From positions 1 through 49,180 of the IMG/VR virus record IMGVR_UViG_3300001097_000008: DNA of 49,180 bases; one strand, written 5' to 3'. The notes under the pieces were generated by a model that was given only the letters and a program-made list of their open reading frames with translations, made no database searches and was not told the origin of the DNA. Position numbers and translations under genes: made by a program. The stretch's first letter is position 1. Every line of letters starts with the position of its first letter. This DNA is from a virus. Shown here piece after piece: positions 25,615 through 34,870 of this stretch.

Positions 25615-28600
25615 TTACTTAACCATTGTTTTATAACTAGGATCTATTGATGTTGCAATTGACTCTAACTTACCAGACCAAGCTAAATACCAATCTTGGT
25701 TATGAATTAATTCACTAGCTTCGGAAAGTATTGGTGGGTTTCCCTTAGCATTACTATTTATAATTCCAATAGGATTTTCCATTATTTCTTTATACCCAGT
25801 TGGACCTTGTTGATGAACTAAGTAACTATCCGAAGCATTATTTATTTTATCTTTAGATATGTACTTCTGTGCATAAAAGGCAAACCCTAATGCACTTATG
25901 AAATCATCATACATCGAATTATTATCTACCGTATTAACCATTGGCTCTTTAGTCCAATTATATTTTGTAATTTTTTCAGGTATTAAAATTTTTCTATTTA
26001 TTACATCTATATTGGCAGCAAACTTATAATTAATATGATTATTAATACCTTCTGTGAAAATAATACCCTCAATTTGGTTGCGAACATCCATAGTAGCGGG
26101 CTGACCAAACTGCATTAACCCAACATAACCACTACCATTTATTTCAAACCCACCTATACCTTTATTTTTACCAACACTACTTTCTACAACTGATGTAGTT
26201 TTTATATTTATTAATGATATACCTGTTATTTCTCTTACTTTTTTAAATATTTCTTCATATGTCATAAACCTAAAACCATTACCATCTTTAATTTGGGTAT
26301 TACTTTCTCTACTAAAATCACCTTCTTCGTATGGGTTGTTTCCTGGTTTTTTGTGATAATAAAAATATTTTTCATAAAGATCAGGGTTTAAACTTTTTGA
26401 GATTAATGGCGTTCCATCTCCATTTTCACGTTTAACATTTTCCTCAAACATACTATCAAGACTACTACCCTCATTTATATTTATATTATTTAACCCACCA
26501 ATTATACTAGAAAATATAACGGCTTTGTCAATTAGTTTTGTTTTTATTCGTTTAACTCTATTTCCAACCATTTTAGTCGTCATATGATTAGGTGTTATAC
26601 TGTGGGTTACCTTTTTTATTATATACGCACCCCTAAACATAGGTATATTATCCAATTGGTAGTACATAAATGGTTGTAACATCGCATTACCTAGTAATGT
26701 AACGGTACTATTATATGCCCTGGTGGAGTAGACATTAAAAATGTTTTGCCCAATTGAGTTTATACTATTATAAGAATTGGCTATTTGATCTGTAACCATT
26801 AATGATTCGTTAGTTTCACTATATTCTGCTTGATCTAATTCAAGATCTGAAAAAATACTTTGATTTTCATCACCATATCTAACTAATATTGATGGTACTT
26901 TAGTTAAATCACTAGGCACATTATCAGGTATATTATACCCATCATCTCTGAAGTTATTATTCATATCTAAGGATTTGGAATTCTCCCCAACATATAAACA
27001 TACAAACGTGGGTTTAGATGATGTTACATTTTCATTATAACTATATGTTTTAAATAAGTTTTTAATTTCTTTTGGATCACTATAATCTATGAAGTTAGGC
27101 ATAGCAATAAAATCAAAATTATTATTATTTAAAACTCTAGAAATATGTGAATAGAAACTGGTGTTGTAGTTACTAGTTAACAGATCGGTAACATTCATTG
27201 GGTTAAGTTTAAATTCCTTACCAATATCGTTATGTCCCCTATCTAAAAAGTTAAAACTATCAATTAAATTGGTAAATTGACTTGAAGCCTCACCTATCCA
27301 TTTATCCTTTATTGATTTTATATTTTTATAAATGGTTAAATAAATATCATCCAAATTCATACCCCCAAATATTTCACCATTAAGGTTTTTTATACTATTT
27401 TTCTCATCATTCCTTAATTTTTTGAATTCTTGAACGAAATTACCTAAATAATCATCCATATCACCACCTTTAAAAGTCATAGGAAAAGAATTACCAGGTA
27501 TTTTTTCCCCTTCATCCAAATCATTTGCCCATATTCTCCAGGTGCTATTTACTAACACTTTACTTTCTTTTAAAAACTCTTTAAGTGTGTTATGTGCTGG
27601 ACCATTAGGTATTAATTCCAAATTAATATTTAATAATGAAGAGTTTGATCGTTCTACCCCCTTTATATATAATATTTTTTCGCCTATACTTTTATCCCCA
27701 ATTATAATACCATTATCCAATGAACTTATAATGTTAACTGTATATAATACATTTTGACTACTCCAAAACCCACTTCTTAATATACGTTCAAGTTTATAAT
27801 TTTTAGTCTTTATAATAAGTTCTTCTTCACCATTCCAAAACTCCTTTATCCAATACCTATATCTATCTTGTTCAGTAACATCTTCCGTAAATATTTCTAA
27901 ATCATTTTTAATTTTTTTAAAACCACTATCACTATCAACCCACTCAGTAAATAATGTAATGAATTTATTTTTTACTGATCTAGGTAATTTATTTAAGACA
28001 ATACCAATTTTTTTACTTTTTAAACTAAAAAAATCTACATAATCATCATTAATTTTATGGGTTTCTTCGTAAGGTAATAATATTATATTACCACCCTCAT
28101 CAATGAATTTTATCATATCATAATTTTCATTATAATATAATATTCCACCTAATAATAATAACCAGGAATGTGGCACTTCAATAAAAGCACTTTTTTTATC
28201 AAACAAATTTAATATTTCTTTTTCAAAAGTTTTATCCCAATTAACAGAATCATTATTTTTTAACCCTCTAAATGATATTGAAAATAAAAAAAGATATGCT
28301 TTGGCAAAAATATTATTTTGATTATAATAAAAATTAGTACCAAATAAATCATATTTAGTAGTACCATTAAATAGTGTTGTAGTAAGACTAATATTATTAT
28401 ACGTATCATCACCATTTAAAAAATCGGTAATTTTTTCATCACCATTTTTAATAAAATTAAAACTAGTATAATGAATATCATTGTTATAGAAATATTGATA
28501 AAAATCTAACGTCTCATCCCCATCATTAAATAACATAAATTCATTATTATTTAATTTACCATTAAATAACATGTTTTTAAAATCACCCTTCAAACCCTCA

Positions 28601-31116
28601 AGTCTATGAACACTTTCATTCGTTATTAAATTATTCGTTATTTGTGTACCATAAGTAGTTCCGTTGGCTTCTAAATTTTTATAATCAACAGAACTAATAA
28701 TATCTATATATGTAGCACCATCATCAGGTTTATCATTGTCAACCACATGATTACCCATATAATCACTGAAAAAAACATTCCCTTCTTCCCTTAATTTTAT
28801 TCTATCCTCTGTTGAAGTTAATTGCCCATCACTATTTATAAAATCATCACCGTGGAATCTATTTTTATTACCATTAAAATATAGTGGTAAGAAAAATCTA
28901 GTACCATCAACAACATCATCTACCCCATCATTAACCTCATGAAGATCATCAATATTATTAATCGTGTTATGCCCAGAAATATAATAATACTGTTCAACAT
29001 CTAGGAAATCTTTAGATGTATCTCCCCAAAAGGAATTCCAACTGAAATTACCAGAAACATACACAGTTTTCTTTCTGAATATACTACTGAGATTAATGTC
29101 CTCAAATCTATTAATTAATTCATATGAAGCATCTGATATTTTCTCCCTTATTGTTTTTGCAATATCTACTACTTCAAGACTACTTTCATTTATATTTAAT
29201 ATAACGTCTTTGGTTATGTCATTTTCAATTATTTTAAATAACGTATTAGCCTCTAATTTAGCCATTTTTATTATTTCCATTTTTGTTGGGTTTCTAACTG
29301 AATAACCCATAAAAATACTAGCTCTCATAGCCATTAATCTAAATATTTCACCATCTCTACCAGTACTATTACCTACACTAGACCAAACATTTTCATTATT
29401 TGTGTATTTTAATGTATCAAATGGATTTATACTATACCATTGTGTTGATGCATCAATTAATTCCTCTAAATACTCATTTTCATTAACTTTAGATTGTATT
29501 AATCCATTATATAATTCCTTAACGAAAATAACTTCATCAATATTACTATATTTACTACCAATCCAAGTATCTTTATGCACAGCATCCACCTCATCATATT
29601 CCGTATATTCTGGAAATGCATAAATTTTATCATATTTATCTGGGTTTGTTAAATCTGTAAGATTTGGAATCTCTCTTTTTAATTCTTTATTTCGACTATC
29701 ATTGTTTTCAGCCCTCAAACTAACTTCCTCAATAGATTTAATTAAAATATCTACGTGATCACTTAGTACTTTTGTATAGCTGTATATGTTGAAATCAAAT
29801 TGTTTAATATTACCATTTGCATCTTCAAAGCTTAATTTACTAGCCTCATCAAAGAATATTTTAGAGAATTCATTAAATTTACGTTTTATTAATTTATCTA
29901 GTAAAGATATTTTAACGTCTATTTTATCAAAAATATCTTTCAAATAAATTATATCAAGTTCAACATTATCACTAATACTTGGTACCCCTTTAAATTTATT
30001 AGCTATAATATTAAACTTTTCTAAATCATCCTTTAAACTTTTATTATCACCTCTATAACTACCTAATTCAATACCCTCATCATTTAAAAATTCACTTTTC
30101 TTAACACGTCTTAAATATCTAGAATCATTTAATTTAAAAATATTAGGATCAAATTTAAATTCTTCATTATCAGAATTAACATTTTCATTATAAATTATTA
30201 TTTCTTCTTTAATATTTTCTAATACAGTATTAATTTTAGTGGTTTTTTTTATGGTCTTTAAGAAAAGAAAATAACCATCATTGTTTAACCCATCATTAGG
30301 CCCATCACTTTTCATTACATCTAACACATTCTTAATCCTAGCTTTCATATCACTAAAATCATTCATTTTACTACGACCTAACGCTAATGATTCTAAACGT
30401 TCATCATTATTCTTAACATTAATAATTTTATTATTTAATATTTTAGAAAATTCATATAATTCTTCAAAGGCTATAAAATCACCCCCTTCTTCATTCCTTT
30501 CTTTAATAAGTTGGCTACCTACGGTTGTATAAGGTACTGCTTTTAAATATCCCAATAACATATCACTTAAATAGGCATACGTATATCCAACAAATGAACA
30601 TTTTATATTAAAATTACCATTCGCACTATCTAATTTTGATTTAAAATTTGTTAAGTGTAATAAATATTCAACTGGTTTACCATAATACCCCTTAACCTTT
30701 AATTCAAATAAAGGGTATGGAAAATTGAAGAATTCACTATATGGTGATTTATTACCTTTTTGGAAAAGTTTACCTCTAACATCAACCATATCAATGTTAA
30801 CTATTGGCATATATGAGGAATTGTAATCAATATCAATATTGGTTATACCTAATGTTTCATACCCTTCATTATCATTGTTACTTACATCAGTGTAATCAGT
30901 ACTTAAACTAAATTGTGAACCATATTTAGTACCTCTATTGAATGGTACTTCTTTACCTTTAATCTCTGCAATCTTACGTTGTTTTAACCCTTCATCTATA
31001 CCAATAAAACTTCTATCCCTACCGTAAACACGTAGGTCAGCTTCTATTGATAAATCCTCTAATGGTATGTTACCCCTACCTTCAGGGTTTGGGTCAATTA
31101 AGTAATCATCACTCAT
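25615..31116 (-). CDS. Giant baseplate hub protein with C-terminal lytic transglycosylase-like domain
   Basis: 1833 aa, ATG at 31116 overlapping the gp53 stop by 8 nt (ATGAGTGA). N-terminal part: NFPYPLFELKVKGYYGKPVE followed by YLLHLTNFKSKLDSANGNFN, a hub/tail-tip type beta domain. At about 1500-1560, MYYQLDNIPMFRGAYIIKKV followed by THSITPNHMTTKMVGNRVKR fits the gp27/late-control-D-type hub. The last ~215 residues look like a lytic transglycosylase: SVVESSVG with candidate catalytic Glu1645, then GSGYVGLMQFGQP (the GLMQ motif), FISALGFAFYAQKYI and YLVHQQGPTGYKEI. It would form the puncturing hub and cut peptidoglycan locally during injection. T4 does this with separate gp27 and gp5; here it appears as one fused protein. 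The middle ~1000 residues are unrecognised. Confidence 0.88.
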   Translation of the reverse strand: MSDDYLIDPNPEGRGNIPLEDLSIEADLRVYGRDRSFIGIDEGLKQRKIAEIKGKEVPFNRGTKYGSQFSLSTDYTDVSNNDNEGYETLGITNIDIDYNSSYMPIVNIDMVDVRGKLFQKGNKSPYSEFFNFPYPLFELKVKGYYGKPVEYLLHLTNFKSKLDSANGNFNIKCSFVGYTYAYLSDMLLGYLKAVPYTTVGSQLIKERNEEGGDFIAFEELYEFSKILNNKIINVKNNDERLESLALGRSKMNDFSDMKARIKNVLDVMKSDGPNDGLNNDGYFLFLKTIKKTTKINTVLENIKEEIIIYNENVNSDNEEFKFDPNIFKLNDSRYLRRVKKSEFLNDEGIELGSYRGDNKSLKDDLEKFNIIANKFKGVPSISDNVELDIIYLKDIFDKIDVKISLLDKLIKRKFNEFSKIFFDEASKLSFEDANGNIKQFDFNIYSYTKVLSDHVDILIKSIEEVSLRAENNDSRNKELKREIPNLTDLTNPDKYDKIYAFPEYTEYDEVDAVHKDTWIGSKYSNIDEVIFVKELYNGLIQSKVNENEYLEELIDASTQWYSINPFDTLKYTNNENVWSSVGNSTGRDGEIFRLMAMRASIFMGYSVRNPTKMEIIKMAKLEANTLFKIIENDITKDVILNINESSLEVVDIAKTIREKISDASYELINRFEDINLSSIFRKKTVYVSGNFSWNSFWGDTSKDFLDVEQYYYISGHNTINNIDDLHEVNDGVDDVVDGTRFFLPLYFNGNKNRFHGDDFINSDGQLTSTEDRIKLREEGNVFFSDYMGNHVVDNDKPDDGATYIDIISSVDYKNLEANGTTYGTQITNNLITNESVHRLEGLKGDFKNMLFNGKLNNNEFMLFNDGDETLDFYQYFYNNDIHYTSFNFIKNGDEKITDFLNGDDTYNNISLTTTLFNGTTKYDLFGTNFYYNQNNIFAKAYLFLFSISFRGLKNNDSVNWDKTFEKEILNLFDKKSAFIEVPHSWLLLLGGILYYNENYDMIKFIDEGGNIILLPYEETHKINDDYVDFFSLKSKKIGIVLNKLPRSVKNKFITLFTEWVDSDSGFKKIKNDLEIFTEDVTEQDRYRYWIKEFWNGEEELIIKTKNYKLERILRSGFWSSQNVLYTVNIISSLDNGIIIGDKSIGEKILYIKGVERSNSSLLNINLELIPNGPAHNTLKEFLKESKVLVNSTWRIWANDLDEGEKIPGNSFPMTFKGGDMDDYLGNFVQEFKKLRNDEKNSIKNLNGEIFGGMNLDDIYLTIYKNIKSIKDKWIGEASSQFTNLIDSFNFLDRGHNDIGKEFKLNPMNVTDLLTSNYNTSFYSHISRVLNNNNFDFIAMPNFIDYSDPKEIKNLFKTYSYNENVTSSKPTFVCLYVGENSKSLDMNNNFRDDGYNIPDNVPSDLTKVPSILVRYGDENQSIFSDLELDQAEYSETNESLMVTDQIANSYNSINSIGQNIFNVYSTRAYNSTVTLLGNAMLQPFMYYQLDNIPMFRGAYIIKKVTHSITPNHMTTKMVGNRVKRIKTKLIDKAVIFSSIIGGLNNININEGSSLDSMFEENVKRENGDGTPLISKSLNPDLYEKYFYYHKKPGNNPYEEGDFSRESNTQIKDGNGFRFMTYEEIFKKVREITGISLINIKTTSVVESSVGKNKGIGGFEINGSGYVGLMQFGQPATMDVRNQIEGIIFTEGINNHINYKFAANIDVINRKILIPEKITKYNWTKEPMVNTVDNNSMYDDFISALGFAFYAQKYISKDKINNASDSYLVHQQGPTGYKEIMENPIGIINSNAKGNPPILSEASELIHNQDWYLAWSGKLESIATSIDPSYKTMVK

Positions 31117-31426
31117 TTAAACGTTCATATTTTTTAATTTCACTAATATATCTATTTATTGCACTATCAAAGGGAAAAGGTATTCGTATAGCAGTATTAT
31201 TTGGTATGTCAAACTCTAAACCACCATGTTCTGGGTTAGCAATTAATATTAACCACCCATGATAAGGGTTTCCATAGAATTTTTGACTTAATTTATCAAA
31301 CCTATCTTTATCTTTTTTATAAATGATTGTTTTATCTGTTCTACCAACAGCTATGCGAATACCTGGAATTTGTTTAATTTTATTATTAACCCTAAATTCT
31401 TCATATCTATCTAAATAATTACTCAT
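31109..31426 (-). CDS. gp53: Baseplate wedge protein, gp53-like
   Basis: 105 aa, ATG at 31426. The core KDRFDKLSQKFYGNPYHGWL followed by ILIANPEHGG and the end of the fold AIRIPFPFD are typical of gp53/LysM-like baseplate wedge proteins (D-x-L-x3-FYG-x2-YHGWLI-x-ANP, then RIPFPF). T4 gp53 is 196 aa, so this is the short, single-domain form. It sits between the tube-cap-like gene (10 bp upstream) and the hub gene (8-nt overlap), fitting a role in linking wedge and hub. Confidence 0.88.
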   Translation of the reverse strand: MSNYLDRYEEFRVNNKIKQIPGIRIAVGRTDKTIIYKKDKDRFDKLSQKFYGNPYHGWLILIANPEHGGLEFDIPNNTAIRIPFPFDSAINRYISEIKKYERLNE

Positions 31427-31436
31427 TATATAATTT

Positions 31437-34400
31437 TTAAGTTTTAACTGTTATTTTTTCACCATTATTTAATTTAATAAAAACACTAGAAAGGTCAAGA
31501 TTATCTTCATTAACATCTTGATCATACATTATTTCTATTTGATTATTACCATTACTTTCAAGACTAACTAAACCTATATTTTGAACAGTAGACCCTTCAT
31601 CATTTAAAACCCAATAAATCCTTCCATTAACGGGTTGTTCCCAAGGCGTATTATCACTATTATTAACTATCTTAAAATCAAGGAACACATCAACCCAATT
31701 CACGTCAATTAATGAAGCTGACTTAACTAACTCTGAATCAGTATTTTGAGGGATATTAGTTTCTGATCTCTTTCTTTCATTAATAATATCGGGAATCCCA
31801 CCTTTTACCGTTTTTTCAATATCCTCACTATTTTTTAGATTTATTTTACTACTAGAATATGTTTTATTACCTTTTTCATCGTTTATGATTTTATCAGCCC
31901 TAGGATCATAGACTTCCGTATTGGAGAAGAAATTAAAGGATACTGCGTTTTGTAATTTATTTATAGGTCCCTTCAATGAACTACCACCAATCATTTTAAA
32001 AGACATATCTACATTACATATCATTGGTTGTACTCCAATTCCCTCTGGATTTAAATCCCATTGCACCATATCATAATTAAAATTAATATTATCTATAGCA
32101 ATTTTTGTATGATAAAAGTCACCAATTCTAAGAATACATATTGGTGGTCGTCCGAAAGCTAAATTATTAGCCTTATCTTCATTCTGTGTTGGTCCTTGTC
32201 TCGTGCATTGTAATAAAAAATTCAACCTACTATTAAACCCCTCTGGTGTAATTGAATGAAAAGCTGGGTGAAAAAAATCTAACTTTTCTTTAATTGATTC
32301 ATAAGCTATTGGATCCTCTTTACTTAATTTTCTGAAATAAGTTGCTTCATTTAAAAATCTTTTAGTTATTGATTTACTTAACATTTTATTACCACCATTT
32401 AATGATTGTGTTTCATATTTTTTTTCATTATCAAAATTTACATCACTATCACTTGGTAGATATTTAAAATTAACGACAGCCCTCCTAGCTTTTTTCTTAC
32501 ACTCACTATCTATGGGGTAATCTGAACTTTTACAACCAACCTCACCCATAGGTTCTTTAGATAAATAAACTTTATTTTTAACTTCAGAATTTAAATTATT
32601 ACTTAATACGCCCATTATCCCATTAGCTCTATTTATTGCTAATAATTTATTAGATTTAACATCACCATCATAACTAGCCGTACCTCTGACTATTATAACA
32701 CATGAGGGACATTCTTTAATTAATTTATTACTTAATTTTTCATAAAATTCATCATTCAAATGACTATTCAATCCACTACTCTCATATTCATCATTATAAG
32801 TTGGTATGTCATTTTCAAAATATAAACTAAATTCTTCGGGTTCTTCTTGTGGAGTATCTGAAATAGCATTATTACTACTAGCCATTTTATATTCCATTTC
32901 ACTAACTTCCGTAGGTGAGATATTTTTTAAATCTTCTAACTCAAATTCCCCAGAAATAATACTATTCATTAATTCCTTTGATACTCCTTTCAAATCATCC
33001 ATATATGATGGATAATCTATAATCATCTTAAATGAAATATTACCTATTCTCTCAGTATTATTATAAGTATATATTGGTTCACCTCTACCAATAAAAGTAG
33101 TACTTCCCCAATCAGCACTACTATTCTCACTAATATTAAGTCCGTATGGTGGGAACCACATAATCCTACCTTTTGTTCCATTAACTGGATCACCTGGACC
33201 TCTTTCTGAATTAGGTAATCTATTATAGTCATTTGAATCTGACCAAGCTAAATTTTCAATTGAAAACATAAACCTTTTTATATTAGTTGAACCAATCCCA
33301 TCTGAATAATCATCCCCTACTTCGGGTGAAATTCTAACAAATCCATTTGAATCCAATACTGAAAATTCACTAGAATTCTTATAATCTAATCCCCGTTTTT
33401 TTTGTAACTTACTAACAGCATCATATTTATTATCTTTACTAAAAACTCTACCAAATACCTTATCTGAATCTACCTCACCTAGATGCGCTTCACGAGACAA
33501 TACCCCACTCCCTTTTGACTCATACTCAGTACCACCAACACCTACGTATTGATTTATTTCACTTGACTTAGTAGATAATGATCCTTTAGTATTTAAAGGT
33601 TTAATTGTACCATCTTCAAATAATGATTTAGTTTTACCTAACATTGAATAGGAACTAAAACCTTCCATTTCATCATAAGTGGTTTCACCTTGTATATCAC
33701 TTAACCCTTTAAACCCTGGTATAACATATTCATAATCATAATCGTAAGGTGCAATAATACCATCATCATTCCTACCATCTTCGTATCTTGGAACAAATTT
33801 ATTTTCCTTTAAATTTCTAAATAATGCTTGTACTTGACCTTTACCAGTATTTTTTATTTGATTTAAGGCTCGTTGGAGTGAACTTATATCATTTTCTCTA
33901 TAGAATACTGAAGATTCTCTACTAAATAAACTTATAGGTGACTCAAAACCAGTATAATCGCCAATGAAATCAACTACTTTAGTAAATGTATTATAACCTA
34001 CAGTAATATCATAGTTAGGTCTTATAATATCATTACCCTTTAATACACTAATAGGATCTAAATCAATTTTACCTAATAACTCTCTTTGAGTATTATATAA
34101 TACCCTATTTTTAAATGCATCCATCAATTCCCTATTCCCTATCATTCCAATTGGAGAATCATCAATTAAACCCATTGCACTCAATCCTTTACCTATAATT
34201 GTATTTCTAACATCATAATTAGGTAAAATTGTACCACCATCTATTCCAACACCTTGACCACTTAATAAACTACCAGCAATATTAACACCATCAATTAATT
34301 TACTATTTCCATAGTTCAACTCACCTGAAGGTGTTAAATAAGGTCTTTGTGGGGTGTTTTGAGGGATGTTTGGTTGATTACCATCATAGTACTCTACTTC

Positions 34401-34559
34401 ACTATCAAAAGTGTACACACTGCTATTAATTTGAGTATTGAAGTAGGGTTGGTCTTGAGTACTTACTAACTCATTTACGTCAGTTGAACTCATATCAATA
34501 TTCCTACTTAGAATGGTTTGTCTTATTTGATCAGAGATAGTATTTGTTATTTCAGACAT
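31437..34559 (-). CDS. Baseplate/tube-cap-like protein with embedded OmpA-like domain
   Basis: 1040 aa, ATG at 34559. Residues about 425-530 and 760-900 resemble tail-tube-cap/baseplate hub proteins (NIKRFMFSIENLAWSDSNDY, KGRIMWFPPYGLNISENSSA, RPPICILRIGDFYHTKIAID, NINFNYDMVQWDLNPEGIGV). Between them, at about 576-702, lies what looks like an OmpA-C/MotB-type domain: SLYFENDIP start, long helix, VIIVRGTASYDGDVKSNKLLA-type strand-turn, a RANGI helix, and KKARRAVVNFKYLPS end. In bacteria this fold binds peptidoglycan. It lies between tape measure and gp53/hub genes, where T4 has gp48/gp54. A peptidoglycan-binding insertion in a tube cap is unusual. The tube-cap assignment is inference from context and pattern. 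Confidence 0.85.
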   Translation of the reverse strand: MSEITNTISDQIRQTILSRNIDMSSTDVNELVSTQDQPYFNTQINSSVYTFDSEVEYYDGNQPNIPQNTPQRPYLTPSGELNYGNSKLIDGVNIAGSLLSGQGVGIDGGTILPNYDVRNTIIGKGLSAMGLIDDSPIGMIGNRELMDAFKNRVLYNTQRELLGKIDLDPISVLKGNDIIRPNYDITVGYNTFTKVVDFIGDYTGFESPISLFSRESSVFYRENDISSLQRALNQIKNTGKGQVQALFRNLKENKFVPRYEDGRNDDGIIAPYDYDYEYVIPGFKGLSDIQGETTYDEMEGFSSYSMLGKTKSLFEDGTIKPLNTKGSLSTKSSEINQYVGVGGTEYESKGSGVLSREAHLGEVDSDKVFGRVFSKDNKYDAVSKLQKKRGLDYKNSSEFSVLDSNGFVRISPEVGDDYSDGIGSTNIKRFMFSIENLAWSDSNDYNRLPNSERGPGDPVNGTKGRIMWFPPYGLNISENSSADWGSTTFIGRGEPIYTYNNTERIGNISFKMIIDYPSYMDDLKGVSKELMNSIISGEFELEDLKNISPTEVSEMEYKMASSNNAISDTPQEEPEEFSLYFENDIPTYNDEYESSGLNSHLNDEFYEKLSNKLIKECPSCVIIVRGTASYDGDVKSNKLLAINRANGIMGVLSNNLNSEVKNKVYLSKEPMGEVGCKSSDYPIDSECKKKARRAVVNFKYLPSDSDVNFDNEKKYETQSLNGGNKMLSKSITKRFLNEATYFRKLSKEDPIAYESIKEKLDFFHPAFHSITPEGFNSRLNFLLQCTRQGPTQNEDKANNLAFGRPPICILRIGDFYHTKIAIDNINFNYDMVQWDLNPEGIGVQPMICNVDMSFKMIGGSSLKGPINKLQNAVSFNFFSNTEVYDPRADKIINDEKGNKTYSSSKINLKNSEDIEKTVKGGIPDIINERKRSETNIPQNTDSELVKSASLIDVNWVDVFLDFKIVNNSDNTPWEQPVNGRIYWVLNDEGSTVQNIGLVSLESNGNNQIEIMYDQDVNEDNLDLSSVFIKLNNGEKITVKT

Positions 34560-34738
34560 AATTAAATTATTTGAATATTTTATTTATTTGTGACATTCAT
34601 GCGCATGCGCACGTATATTACATGTATCATACATGTATATTATATATATAATTATATAGTAATGTATTTATATATATAATATTAAAAATATTAAAATAAA
34701 AATTAAATATAATAAAATTATATTATACATGTATATAT

Positions 34739-34784
34739 AAAATAAACACAATATTTATTTAATAAAAAACATTTTAATGTTAAA
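34739..34784. repeat. 46-bp direct repeat, copy 1
   Basis: Starts AAAATAAACACA and ends AAACATTTTAATGTTAAA. About 41 of 46 bases are identical to copy 2, 84 bp away. Includes the small inverted repeat AACATT-TT-AATGTT. Confidence 0.85.
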
Positions 34785-34822
34785 TTTAATATAATAAAAA
34801 TTATAAATAATCATATATAAAG

Positions 34823-34868
34823 AAAATAAACACATTATTTGGTTAATGACAAACATTTTAATGTTAAA
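34823..34868. repeat. 46-bp direct repeat, copy 2
   Basis: Same start and end as copy 1. It lies directly next to the tape-measure stop codon. On the minus strand its AACATT-AA-AATGTT stem would be the first structure after that gene; as a terminator it is weak (all A-T, short). Confidence 0.85.
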
Positions 34869-34870
34869 GT

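Larger units (their letters stand above)
34560..34870. other. 311-bp non-coding AT-rich segment with palindromes and direct repeats
   Basis: The only stretch over 300 bp without a gene. It holds a GC-rich 12-bp palindrome TGCGCATGCGCA (34600-34611), a 19-bp palindrome TACATGTATCATACATGTA (34619-34637), a third ACATGT-centred palindrome TATACATGTATA (34724-34735), and two 46-bp direct repeats, with almost pure A/T DNA between. I see no ORF, tRNA or clear promoter. It may be a replication origin, a protein-binding region or a transcription control point between tape measure and baseplate genes. Confidence 0.8.

Noticed and set aside
34739-34868. AACATT-AA-AATGTT stems as terminators of the tape measure gene
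   Set aside because: The stems are 6 bp of pure A-T and only one copy is followed by a T run; too weak to call.
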